From Diphasiastrum complanatum (taxonomy: Eukaryota > Streptophyta > Lycopodiopsida > Lycopodiales > Lycopodiaceae): a DNA stretch of 64,000 bases. Within the stretch, counting starts at the first letter, position 1; the number at the start of each line of letters is the position of its first letter. A program made the position numbers and the translations under genes. Shown piece by piece: positions 11,517 to 24,000 of this stretch. The notes under the pieces are model-generated. The model searched no databases and was not told the DNA's origin. It was given only the letters and a program-made list of their open reading frames with translations. The stretch lies in contig CM055114.1 in NCBI GenBank assembly GCA_029204225.1, positions 11,343,634-11,407,633 on the forward strand, written 5' to 3'.

Positions 11517-11899
11517 ATAGATTTCCCGTAACCCTTTTTCGAGAGTCCAAGCACCGAACAACTTGGGCAATTCCATGCCATTCAAGTGTACCATAGTCGA
11601 GCTAGGAATCTTCTAATCTCGGCCCAATCAAACTAGTTCAAACTTGGATGATGGTGTAATAGATCCACTCAAAAATCCTACCAAATCACTCCCTCACAAA
11701 ATTGATTCTTGCATTATTTTGCTTGATATTTCACACACACTACACGTGTGGATAGTACACATGCAGTCCACAAATCGATTTGGACCAAAACAAATAAAGC
11801 TATCACTCTCTTAGAGCTCGACCACACAAGATTAAATCAAATCAACACATTGACAATAATTTTTCAATTGATTAATGGATCATTACATGCCTCTTGATA
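11517..11899 (-). other. leader of a minus-strand copia element
   Basis: Non-coding. On the minus strand it lies directly downstream of the primer-binding site at 11900-11915, where a copia leader is expected. The body of that element is missing because the other copia element's truncated LTR begins at its far end. Confidence 0.45.
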
Positions 11900-11915
11900 C
11901 TAGGCTCTGATACCA
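11900..11915 (-). other. copia primer-binding site, minus strand
   Basis: Reading the minus strand gives TGGTATCAGAGCCTAG immediately after the LTR end CAACA. It is the same tRNA-Met type as at 7445. Confidence 0.9.
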
Positions 11916-12741
11916 TGTTGATTTTCAGAAAAAAGGACAATGATTGATTGTACAAATCAATCTACAAGAGGTGTTGATTGTCTATGGATCTAACAAATTC
12001 TATTGACTAGATCTTGATCTACACATAGATCATCAACTATTTAGCAAAATCAACTAATGTAAACATCAATAATCGTCAAGGGTGGCCTCACACGTGTGGA
12101 AATCAGCCACTGTACAAACTCTGACCAGAGAGCAAAGTACTATAACTTTTGATAGCATTCCAAGCATAAAATCACAAGACAAATGTGTGAATCACATTGC
12201 TAGATTGTAAATCTCTCATCAACTTTCTATTGAAATGGTTGATCTCTTTATGAATCAAGTACATTCACGAGCTGTGTATTGTCCATGAAGAGTGCCTAGA
12301 CATCTAGATCCACCAATGGGAGCCAAATATGCTCATTATCCAAAGTTGACTTATCACATTAGCTAGAAACCAAAAAACTAGTCTTCCACAAGTATAGGAA
12401 TATTTTCTATAAAATAGAATCTAGTGGAATATCTAAATCTTATCCTCTACAACCTGATCCACACGTGTGAGCAACAACTTGACATGCAGGATCATTTACT
12501 CATTCACATGGAAGTGCAAGCTAATTACATGGAAATTGGTCAAAGTGACTTTTTCTTAGATTCTAGTCACAAATCAAGTTCACACTTATGTAGATTGAAC
12601 CAAAGTGAATCTAACTATTTACAAGTACATTTTGTACATCCTTTCACATGTGGGAACAGGCTCCACACGTGTGAAATCCTATCATGAACATAGATCTCAT
12701 GATTGATCAAACATATCAAGTTGGAAGTGACAATTTCGACA
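11916..12741 (-). mobile_element. copia LTR, minus strand
   Basis: One end is fixed by the primer-binding site and the other by a TGTCG/CGACA terminus at 12741, giving 826 bases bounded by TGT...ACA. Bases 12270-12720 match 45230-45660 in inverted orientation, confirming a repeated LTR family. Three copies of CACACGTGTG occur inside (about 12089, 12460 and 12664). Confidence 0.75.
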
Positions 12742-14200
12742 GTTCTCTTCCCAAATTAGAAGAAAACATTCATAAATGATTTACTAAAACACATGTGACC
12801 ATATACAGAATGCATGGACTTACAAATTTTAGATCTTAAGAAGGTTAGAATGAGAAACAATCAAGGAACAAAATATGGAATCAATGTTACAAGGTGGAAT
12901 ATGCTCATTTCCAATTAATCTAAGATCATTTTTTAAGCAAACACATTGTTTTGATAGTTATAAATTGTTGAAAGAAGTAAACTTAGGGGCAATATGCAGT
13001 TTACAAATTTATGCATGCATGGGTTTTTCCATAGTAAAGATTAATTGCACTTCCATATTCATGTGTTGCACTTCATGATTTAGAGATGACAAGCTTGTCG
13101 TACCCATGTACCAAACTATGAGCATATGAAGTCATAAATTTGCTCAAAATGGCTTTTGCAAACTTTTTTTTATTTTAGGAATGTCTAACATTGTGCCAGA
13201 GCTTTGTGATTCTAATAAGAAAATAGACAACTAACGATTTTGTGAAAACAATGTTTGGGAAATCTCAAAACAAGTGTGATTGCAGGTTGGCTGCTAGAAT
13301 ATTGGCAATCTCAGAGCGGCATGGAAATTTTGGAGCAAGAGTGAATCTACCTCAATCCTTAAGTCTATCAATTGTAAATAATCATGAGCACAACAGTTTG
13401 GAGTTTGGACTCTGATCAAACACATTGCATAGTTGCAAGCGCTGACACCAACACCATTGTCGTCGCCATAAGTTGCATCATTGTTTTGTGATCCAACAAG
13501 CAAGTCTCATGGTAACTATCGTCAATGATTGATCATCGACCCATTGTTGAAAGTCTTATTTTTTATTGATCATTGACCCATTGTTGAAAGTCTGAATTTT
13601 GATTCACCATCACCGTATTAGGGTTCACCGGTGACAAAATTTTATAGCAAAATGAATCCCAATCAATTCTAAAAGTGATGGAGGATGCACAAATAAAAGA
13701 TCTAGATCCAAACTATGAGCTAGAATCAAGCTAGTTACCAAAACTAGTAAATTTGGCATTTAACTCCAACACATAGATTTTATCAAATGAACCAAAGTAA
13801 ATTACAACAAGCTTCTCAGAACTATAAACAGGTTCAATACCTTCCAAACCAAGCAATTAATACATAAGAACACTCACATCCAATAGCTAGAACTCGCCAC
13901 CAAAAGACAATGATGATAGAAGTGGAAAAACTCGATTTTTCTTGATATTTTGATGGAGATCCCATCATACATTTATACATTTCAAGCATGGATCTGAACG
14001 TTATAGGGCATCTCAGTACTTATCATAACCTAACCCTAACATCTAACCTAGTAGGCCATTGGATCCACCCTAATATGGAGTCAAGATCTTAAGATCCAAA
14101 AACAATGTAAAACATGCTATTTTTAGCTCCTAGAATTTCTCTAGCTTATCTAAGCACACTTTGGCCTCATTTCAAAGATGCTATCACAATGTAATATGAG
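12742..14200. other. no gene recognised
   Basis: AT-rich sequence with scattered short open frames only. A unit of about 40 bases containing GACCCATTGTTGAAAGTCT is duplicated in tandem at about 13530-13605. I find no protein family, RNA gene or element end. Confidence 0.4.
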
Positions 14201-14629
14201 GAATGAAGTCTTGGGAAAGCATCCTATGCTATTTGGCACGTGTGGCATCTATTTACATGGCCACCTTGCCAATTACAATGCATGTGACCAAAATTGGTCA
14301 AGCTAGAATTGTGAAATTTCAACAACCGGCTTGTGGCTTAGTTGTAACTTGCCAATGGCCAGCCCTTCAAGTGGGCAATAGGCCGGGTGGCGTGATGACA
14401 GGCCCGTGGCTGCGTGCAGAGACAACAATTCATGTTCACACATGGCTAAATTTTTTTAATGAGAATGTTAGAAAAAAACTCAATATTTGTAAGTGTGATG
14501 CCTTTAGCCTCTACTATTGTAATAATTCGTAATTCTAAACTGACATACAAGAAAAAAAATATATAATTAATATTATGTGATAATGTGTATTATAATATGA
14601 ACCTAAACATTAATATTCAAAATCCATCA

Positions 14630-14725
14630 TATGTACACACACACACACACACAAGTAAAGTGTGCCCGCCGATGGCATGCGTGCGTGTGTGTGTGCGCGC
14701 ACGCGCGCGTGTGCGTGTGTTTGCA
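14630..14725. repeat. (CA)n and (GT)/(GC) simple repeats
   Basis: A CA run at 14634-14652 and an alternating GTGTGTGCGCGCACGCGCGC tract at about 14683-14722 flank a short unique segment. The second tract is alternating purine-pyrimidine. Confidence 0.9.
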
Positions 14726-15194
14726 TGCCCTAATGGCTTTCCTTCTAGCATGAAGGACGTTTTAAGGCAACGATGTCATCACAAAAACTGACATGCTTGC
14801 TGAATGGATTCAATGTTCGGAGTTTGTCATCAAATAATGTGCAAATATAGATGACAAATCTTCCTTGCAGACTGCTCCCAAACTGCGTCTGTTTGTTTTG
14901 TGACACGGGCTATGCTACAACTTCCACCTAGGAGAATGCAAAACCTTCAAATTGGTATAGGCTCTAATTGGTTAAGGGTTTTCACTGCAGGCCTCTATAG
15001 TTGTACACAGATTTTAAACTTTGGCATGCACCAAAGTGATCGTGTACAATTTTAGCTGCCTACATCTAAATGCTTGCAACAATAAGAGCCTCTCCAAATT
15101 TGAAGGTTACATTCTCCTAGGTGGAATGTGTAGCAAAGTTTATGTCAAACAAACATTTATATTCACCAACTGCAAAAAAAAAACATTTATGTTT

Positions 15195-15254
15195 ATTGGA
15201 ATGTACATACATACATATACACATACACATACACATACATATACACATACACAC

Positions 15255-15326
<72 letters not shown>

Positions 15327-15455
15327 GAATACACATATACACAAATATACACACACATACATATACATAGAAAAGCACATTCATACATACATACATACAT
15401 ACATACACATATACGCATACATATACACACATACATACATGAAGACATACTCTAA
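15195..15455. repeat. compound microsatellite (ATAC)n-(AT)n-(ACAT)n
   Basis: A central AT run (about 15256-15317) is flanked on both sides by ATACAC/CATA words and a CATA run near 15383-15405. Reading frames rich in His-Ile-Tyr-Thr are artefacts of the repeat. Confidence 0.95.
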
Positions 15456-15479
15456 AAGTCCAAACATAATCTTTGACAC

Positions 15480-16010
15480 TAATCCTAAAGCACTTTTGAA
15501 TATACAATGTTTTGAGTGCACCTGGCCACTCCTGCCACATCGATAGACCGGTCTCACTGTCACTAATCAGCACTCGTACACTTGTTGCATTTTGCACTCT
15601 CGATAGTGCCAGATATAGTTGACCATGACTAAATATGGGACGTGGCAAATACAATCCAATAGTGTCCATTGTCTGCCCTTGTGCCTTGTTTATTGTCATG
15701 GTGAAAGCCGCTCTGATAGGAAATTGCACTCTCTGCAATCCAAACGACAAATTAGAATTGCTCGACACTAAAGGGGTCCGTGAATGAGAACTCTATTCCC
15801 TTTATTCTTCCTAGTCACTATCTCTACCTCTATGACCTGTATGCCCAATCTACGAATGATAAATCTTGTACCATTACACAATCCCTTATGCGACGCTATC
15901 AACCGCAACAACATCACTATCATGCCAACCTTCAACACCAACTTATGTGGAGGGCATCCACTCGGTCGCAAAATGTCCAAAAACTCTACTAGGTACACAT
16001 CAAAATCATC
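15480..16010 (-). pseudogene. Helitron-type PIF1-like helicase fragment
   Basis: Minus-strand frames give CPPHKLVLKVGMIVMLLR and GLCNGTRFIIRRLG (15960-15840), then, after a stop at about 15768, FPIRAAFTMTINKAQGQT and FSHGQLYLALSRV (15710-15590). These are the C-terminal helicase motifs of the PIF1-like Rep-helicase in plant Helitrons; SRV is the motif VI end. Stops and loss of the N-terminal Walker region and Rep domain show a fragment. The C-terminal end runs into the microsatellite. Host PIF1 is possible, but the wording of the motifs fits Helitrons better. Confidence 0.82.
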
Positions 16011-16203
16011 ACACTCAACCCACTATCGGCACTATAATATGGGGCTCTATACTCTTCCAAAGATCTAATGGGCCAGAAGGGGCACATGTCAAAATAAGTA
16101 CATTGAGCCAACATTGAAATGAAGTCCCCTAGGACACCACCTCCAACAGGCAGTTACTCCATTCCATCATATCATGTTGTTTATTAGAAGTCTATGCTTG
16201 CAA

Positions 16204-16515
16204 TCATCTATAAAACGACGAAAACAGCTCACCATCAATTGTGCGCAAGTCCTCAAAACTTGTTGCAACTCTGATGTGGGGCGAAAGTATGACCGGTCTC
16301 GGGGCTACCAACACGTGCTGGGCATTGTGCCTGGCTCGTGCTGGTAGAGGGAGCTGAGACCTGGCGACTGGATTCCTGGCGCTGGTTGAGCTGCCCAAGT
16401 TTCTGTCTGCCGGACTCCCCCTATAGTTCTGCTGTGATTCGGCGCACCCCCTCTGTTCTGAAACATATAATTGTTTCAAAATGACTTTACTAAGCAAACT
16501 TATGTACCAAGACAC
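16204..16515 (-). other. open frame over a GC-richer patch, unassigned
   Basis: A 103-codon frame whose middle contains a stretch also found in DUR3 intron 2: CTATAGT..TG.TGTGATTCGGC near 16420 and again near 20190. The shared word points to an LTR or other repeat rather than a gene. The tail GELFSSFYR may belong to the neighbouring helicase relic. Confidence 0.3.
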
Positions 16516-16583
16516 CTAATAGCACATCGATCATCTAAGAAAATAGAGATACAAATTATGACAACAATGAGTAAGCTCTAGAA

Positions 16584-16700
16584 TGAAAATAATACAATGC
16601 TTCTTGGTTTCCAAGGGGAGGCTCGAACCTGGGACCAAAGAAACTTTGGATGCCAAGCTAACCAGTTGAGCCAACCCCGTTGGGTGAAAATAATACAATG
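16584..16700 (-). mobile_element. tRNA-derived retroposon (SINE-like) with 16-bp target-site duplication
   Basis: The 16 bases TGAAAATAATACAATG occur perfectly at 16584-16599 and 16685-16700 and flank an 85-base insert (16600-16684). On the minus strand the insert contains an A box, TGGCTCAACTGG, and a B box, GGTTCGAGCC, spaced as in a tRNA or tRNA-derived SINE head, and a hairpin CCAAAG-TTT-CTTTGG. The acceptor ends do not pair as a functional tRNA should. No poly(A) or simple-repeat tail is visible, which is unusual for a SINE. A reverse-transcribed tRNA fragment or a head-only SINE both fit. Confidence 0.85.
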
Positions 16701-18054
16701 GCATACTCATTCAATATAATAGAAAAGATGTATCACAATAACAACATCATATTGATTGTGCCTGTCGATGACGGGCAATGGGCACTTACCCACAAAAAGT
16801 GTATATATTTTTGGAGGCTGTATTTTTTTTATCATTTTTTAAAAACAGCTTTTCCTTTTGCAAATGGGTGACATTTTTTGCCGGCAAAGCGTGACATTTT
16901 TTATGGCACCTCACGCATTCTCTCTCTAAAATAGTTTTATACTATATAGATAATTATGTATACATATACATAATACTATATATATATCATATATTGTCTG
17001 TATACGTATGGCATTATATAAATAGTGCCTTGAGAAATGTGGCCTTTTCAAGATCTTATCCTAGAATTTCCTATATTTTCCAAGAGATGGAAGCATTAAA
17101 TCCTCTAAAGTATAAACGTTCATGTCACATTGTCTTGTAAAAAAAATTTCGTGTCTAAAATTCTTCAGATTTTAAAAGCACCCGATTTCTAGGACAATTT
17201 AATCCTATTCAGTTTTTCTTATGCCTGTTCACAAAAGTTGCAATTCCATTCTCAAGGGATGCTGGAATTAAATCATTGGTTCAAAGGGTTACTAGACTCT
17301 AGTCCTAGTGCCAATAAAGACTAGGTGTTGCAACTTGCGCTTTGAAATACAAAAAAGTGTCTTTCCAAGTCTCTAAATTCAACACAAGCCAAAGAAAAAT
17401 CAACTACTACCACCTTTAAGGTGGGACCTTAGGGAATCTGGATCAGAGAATGAAATGTTGATGGCAAAGGTCAACAGGCATGTCAAATCTATAATTTCTC
17501 ACCAAACACTCAAAAAAGAAAAAACAAAGAAATTTTTTTAATCTCTTCTGCTTTGCTATCTGGCTGGCTGCTTCTGGCATTTTAATTTTTGTTGGGTTTC
17601 AGCATCTCCATGTTTCATGCTGCTGTTCTTGTACTTCACTCTTGGTTTCGTTCAGTTCCCCAAACAAATCATTTGGTTGTTGATTTGCTGCTGCAAATTG
17701 GTTTTCCCAATCTGGGCATGCTTTCCTTTGATCTGAATTGCAAATAATTGCAGCCTTTCAGCTCATGTTACTCATCAGTAGTTATATCTCAGTTGAGTAA
17801 GCAAGCTAAACATTGCCCACAATTTATTTTCAGCATAGAGCGATTCTCATTTGCTTGAGCCTGTTCATCCAGCAATTGAGCTTCGTCTGAGAAGCACCAT
17901 TCTGTTGATCAAAAGTATCTCCATCATCATACTCTGCCAAATGCATGCATTGCCTCAAATTTCAGTACTGCATGTCATCCTTACCTTTGATTCCCATGTT
18001 GATGTATAGCTCTTCCCGGTAGATTCAACTTCTTAAGTCTAGAACTGCAAGGAA
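16701..18054 (+). promoter_or_regulatory. 5' flank of DUR3
   Basis: Non-coding up to the DUR3 start codon. It includes TATA-rich segments (16940-17030) and a C/T-rich stretch at 17535-17640 that looks like a plant 5' untranslated region. The transcription start and any intron in the leader cannot be fixed from sequence. No uninterrupted upstream frame joins the coding sequence. Confidence 0.4.
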
Positions 18055-21000
18055 ATGGCTAGCTGTCCTCCCTTCCCTTGGGCGAGCAAGTACTACAAAC
18101 TAGAAGCGGGTCAGTGTGTGAGGCAGAGCAGCTTCTTCGGAGGGCAGGCTTTGTTGCAGCAGAGTGTTGGCTATGCCATCATCTTGGGCTTTGGTGCATT
18201 TTTTGCCTTCTTCACTTCATTTCTGGTTAGCTCCCCAAGCTCCTATCCTCTCTATTCGTGTACTTCAGATATTTTATTTTCTTTTTTAATCATGTACTTC
18301 AAAACCTTCTTGTTACGGGCAGAAGCAGGATGGTTCACCTTGATAGTCTTGCTTGTTGCATGTTGTCTTGGCAATTTGCAGGTATGGCTAGAAAAACGTT
18401 ATCTTGGATCCATACACTCGTCTGAATGGTTCAACACGGCGGGTCGCAGCATCAAAACCGGACTTATAGCTAGCGTTATAGTTTCACAGGTCAGCAATGT
18501 CGTCACGCATATCTATGCCGAGAGCATTTGGTTTCCAAATCTGAAAAAAGTGGTTAAGTGTTACGGGATTTCTGCTTCTCGCTTGCCCCAGACGTGAAAG
18601 GGTTTTGCTCATTTTTGCAATAGTATCCCTTAATGCAGATTTGTACATGCATGGGCTTGAAGCACTGTTTCAGTTAATGGTGAAGCACATCCACTTGCTA
18701 CAGCAACCAGCCAAAACAACATGCAGAGATGCTTCAATTTTATTTACAGAGCTCCAAGCTTCTAACTATGAAAATCCGAAAATCCTTACTTTTGTTCAGC
18801 TTCGTTAAATGAAGTTCGAGACCCTTGGAGAATGAAGGATTGTGAACTCAGTGCTGAGCTGAATTATCCAGTATTGAGGTCAACAGACCTGGTTGCTCAT
18901 CATCCTTCTATTTTCTTAGTTTTCCCCCACATATACCGTAGGCTCCCTTGCCCTTGTTTGATGCTTTTCGTGGCACAAGCCTGATGCCATCAGGTCACAT
19001 CAATAACTCACATGGCAAAGGTCCCTTCACCACAGGCATGAATCTGAGCCATCCCTCTTGCTCAAAACCTGAAGTATTCTGCTCAGGAAGTGGGCAGCTT
19101 CTCTAGTTGAGGCTTTCACCATTAGCAGCTATATCCAGGAGGTCTGTACAGAAGGAACTTACAAAGTTAAGAAAATACACTTGGGTTCAGATAAGTATTA
19201 TCAAAATAAGTGATGGCGTTTTCAGTTATTAGGTAATCATCAACCGCATCACTTGCACATCGAATTTGCATGGAATGATGGTATTTACTTCTATCAGTGT
19301 ACTCACTGGTGATTGCTTAGAAATTGTAGCGCAGGCATCCTAAAGGGAGCCGGGAACCACGACTTAGCTTCCCAGCCTTCAACTCTTGCCATCCAAACCC
19401 ACTTGACATACAAGCAGCCAACTTGCCAACAACGATCAGACTTAACCAACTTGAAGTTCTGAAAACCAACATTGAGATCCAACCTGGCGCCATGCCAGAT
19501 CGGGGGTCCCGATGTGGGTGACTTCCCTCCAAGCAAGCCGCCCGACATACATCAAACTTGACCAACTCGAAGCTTCGTTACAAACGAGTAACATCCATTC
19601 CAAGCAAGCGGTCTGACTTACATCAGACTTAACCAACTGAAAGCTTCGTCACGAGCGTTGGAAGCCAACCTGGCACCACGCCAGACTGGACAGCCATAAA
19701 CAGGTAACTTCCACCCAAGCAAGCCATCCAACTCAGCCGACAGGTTAGAGCCCGTTCCCCAAGAGCTTAACCCATTCACGTTCATGCAAGGAACACTCAG
19801 AACCACAAGCCGCAACAGAAATGGAGACAACCAGTTCCTGGACCAAATGGTCCCAACAGCATACCGCTGGCGCCATGGACCGAATGGTCCCGACGGCATA
19901 CCGTTGGCGTCCCGGGATACGACCCTCAGCTATGTGCCAACTTAAAAATTTTGAAAGCGGCCTTACAACTGGCGCTTTTACCGAACACTGAAACCCAGAA
20001 GGTAATCAGAGTCAGTTTGAGGAAAATCCCACTTTATTGATAAATCTGAGAAGGTTACATTTCACGTGTGTGACCGACCCTAGTCTCCGGGGCGCTAGCA
20101 TGCCAAGGCGAGAGCCATGACAACATTCCAGCAAGGGAGGCTGAGACTTGGTTGGAGCTCGCCCTGAGTCGCAACCTGCACTTCCCTATAGTATTGGTGT
20201 GATTCGGCACCCCCCCTCATACCAAGCACTCTACCCAAGCTGGTAAAGCACGTTTTTCTCTCTCTAGGATTTTCTCTTTCTAGAAAGTCATTTTCTCTCT
20301 CTAGATTTTATTGATCCCCAGGCTTCCTTTAATCATGCCTAGGTCGTGTGAGGTGATTGCACATCGATCTGAGCTCTCTGGACTCCGCTAGAACCGATCA
20401 AAGATTTTCAGCCATAAGAACTTGGCGCCGGCTGGATTCTGGTCACAGTGGCGCCGGGAGCAGCAGGGGCGCTGCTGGTGCCGGGGACATAGCTGGCACC
20501 GATGGCGCCGGAAGTAAAGCTTATAAAGGTAGCTTTACAACAGAAATGTCGTATGGATTACAAAGGGTCAAAAGTACTTTAATGGCAAAATTAAAAGCAA
20601 CTTTCTGTATGAAGGTAGTAGCTAAGGCAGCAAGAGGCTGTCCAATCTTTGTGGTCCATCATAACTGTTTAGCATGTCTTGAAGAGGATTTCATGCTACT
20701 ATTTGAAATAAAATAGGAAATGTTCTGGAACAGAATATGTTTCATACTTAGTGGACATTTCTATATGCAGTTTATGTGATCTCCTTGTAATTTTCAACCA
20801 TGTACAGTGGACATGGGCAGCTACCATCCTGCAAAGTTCCAATGTCGCTTGGCAGTATGGTGTGAGTGGACCATTTTGGTATGCTAGCGGTGCCACCATC
20901 CAGGCAAGATACAAACTTATTATGTTTTTGAAGTTGTGTGCTGGATAATCTTTTATTTGTTTTTCATTGTGATTTTTCTGCTGTACTTTGCAACATCTGA

Positions 21001-24000
21001 CTTTTGTTCCTGCCAAAGAATTATAAAAGCAGTAATATTGGAATTTGGTACTCATGGAGACTGAAACCTAATTTTTGGACTCTATAACAGGTTCTTCTTT
21101 TCGGAATCATGGCTATTGAGATCAAAAGAAAGGCACCGGCTGCACATACTATTTGCGAGATTGTGCGTGCAAGGTCTGTTGTTTATTTTGTTCATGTGTC
21201 AATGCTATATCTGCAATTTTCATCGAGAGGTAGTATTGATGAGCAGTAAAAGGCTAATGAAGCCTTGGTATGACTGAATCGATATCTCTCTATTTATGTG
21301 GCCAAGCTGTTAGAAAAATTTGGCCAGTTCTGTTGCATGTACTTCATGCTCTCAACACCAAGTTTTCTATATGTCTTTTCTCGACTTAAATTCGAGCATG
21401 GAGGAAGGCCTTGTCTTTACTCACTCTAATTGCTTAAATTGCAGGTGGGGTCTGGCAGCTCATATCACCTTTCTGACTTTTTGCTTCATGACAAACATAA
21501 TTGTCACTGCTATGCTATTATTGGGTGGTTCTGCTGTGGTGAATGCACTGACTGGAGTGAACATCTACGCAGCAAGCTTTTTGATTCCACTTGGTGTCAT
21601 GTTCTACACTTTAGCTGGAGGATTGAAGGCAACTTTTCTAGCCAGTTACATTCATTCAGTAGTTGGTAATACTTTCGTCCCTGAGCATGCCATTCTACCA
21701 CCCTACATTGATAGAAGCATAATCCAGTTTTTTTTCCTTTAAGTATTGATCTTTATTTACGCTCTACAGAAATCTGCATTGTGCCATTTAATCAGCTGTT
21801 CAGATTATAGTTTCCATTTTTAAAAAATGTAATACCTGCACAATCTTTCATACACTCTATAGTTGTTGACTCCGTATTTCAACATGTTTTTGGGCAGTCC
21901 ATGTGGTGCTGATGATATTTATCTACCTGGTGTACGTTACAAGTAGCAAGCTTGGTAGTCCAAAACATGTATATGAAAAACTATCTGCAGTTGCGAGTGG
22001 AACAAGAAACTGCCTGGCACCACTTTCCGAAGCAGGACAGGCTTGTGGCCCAGTTAGTGGAAACAATGGTGGTTCCTACTTAACAATGCTGAGTTCTGGG
22101 GGACTTGTGTTTGGAATCATCAACATCATTGGTAATTTTGGCACTGTGTTTGTAGATAATGTGAGCTGAAACTTCACCCTTTTCCTGTTTCATGTTGAAA
22201 TTCTTGTTAGAAACCTAAATACTCCAATGTTGACAAGTATGAAGCAAGTTGGGGGTACAAAGTATCCACTTTCATGACCTTCCTTCTACATATCTCATCT
22301 TTTTCTTCCTTAAGTTCCAATAATACTCTGTTTTTCTGCCAATGAAGAAATGAAATTCACTTATGATATAGAATATGAAATATGGGTAACTGTGGAGTAT
22401 GTTATGGTATCAAAAGCTCTGATCTAGAGTATATAGAGGAGAGATATAGAGTATAAAAGTTCTGATATACAAGTTATAAGAACGTAAACATGTAGACATA
22501 CGTGGAACAGTAGAAGATGTCCCAACAATAGGCATGTTCAGAAGAGGTTAAAACATATAGACATGTGAAAAATCAAGGAGCAACACTAGATGTGTGGTAA
22601 ATTTCTGAGCCTGGCTGAAATATATTCTAATTTCTGTCTTTGAATGTCAAGTATGTGTCTCAGTTACATGTCTCTGTTCTCTGAGCTGGAATTCTTTCTC
22701 AAATGTACAATTCTCTGAGCTACAAGCTGATTTTCACCTTTATGTCCCTGAAAATGAAGAAGCTGGAAAAGGAAGCTGCAAAATCTGAAGCCAGATATCC
22801 AATCAGCAAGCTGTAAAAAAGCTAAATGCAGCGACCTACTGTAGGAAAGACATTGATTCGCGCAGATCTTAAAAATTATATACAAAGATAAGAAAAATCA
22901 TTAAGTGACAACAAACCCTTAAATCACAACTTTCAATCCCCCTAGCTTCCAGCTATTAGATTAATGAACTGTTTAGAGATTTGACAGAAGCTCAGTAAGC
23001 ACAATGATGTGAAATTCTCGCAAAAAGGACACCAATATGAAAGTCATTGTCTTCAAAAGTTGGAAAAGCTTCAAATTTTGCACCCTACTCTCTGTTACTC
23101 TAAATCTCAAACTTTAATAACTTGCCTTCAATGAGTTGAAGAGAGGAATCTAGAAATGCAATTGAAATGAAAATCTGAGAACTGTGAAAATATCTTGTGC
23201 CAAAATAGTTGATTTAAGCAAGTGGACTAATAATGGTCAAATACACAATAATTTGAAATAATAAGTATCACTAGTTACTGGAGAGTTGCCCAAATTGTAT
23301 GGCCTGAATGTCTAGTTTGTCAATAGCATGGGGCCCAAGGAATAATAGCCTTCATGCACTTTGTGGTCTCTGTTGCTCCCATGGTCTAGAAACCCCTGAA
23401 CTTATACTTGTCCCTTAAAAGCTTCAAATTGTTGTTTCTGCTGATTGTCAGGGCCGGTCTTATTTGTTTGGGCTGTCTTGTACTAATCCAACTTCAATCA
23501 GAGGAAGTTCATTCAACTTCACAGACTGGACACCGAACAGATTGATATTGGATTGCTAAGAATTTCCTCAGATTGCTGAACAAAACATCGGATACTGAAT
23601 TTATGATGCTTTTCTTTACATGGGTGGATGAACTAAGAGATCCAACCTTGAGGCTTAACATGTCATAGAGTCCCACTTCATTTCTAGATCATCCAATAAA
23701 ACTTTTGTAGCTATGTTGCTGCTGATGTCCTTTTGACATTGATATATGCTATCGCCATGAAGTTGTGTTTTATGGGCCATGTTTCAGACATAGTAAACTA
23801 AGACATGAAGCTGTTAGGCTGAGGTATTCCTCTTACTAACCAAGTACCATCGATTTTTTGTCCCGAAAATGTTAACCAAATTGTCATGTTTACCATAAAC
23901 CAAATGTGTTAAGATCATATTTAATAGAAATGGGGTTAACCCGTACAGTTCGAATATGTCGCCCCGCACCCCACAAGGTACAGACCGTGCCCACTCACCT

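Noticed and set aside
15021-15546. His/Thr/Tyr-rich frames around 15.3 kb
   Set aside because: They arise from compound ATAC/AT/ACAT repeats; only the helicase part at 15480-16010 is real homology.
16600-16684. A functional tRNA gene
   Set aside because: A and B boxes are present, but the acceptor and T arms do not pair properly and perfect target-site duplications flank it, so it is a retroposed copy.
20357-20716. A 119-codon frame in DUR3 intron 2
   Set aside because: It runs through repeat-derived DNA, has no family resemblance and lies within a defined intron.
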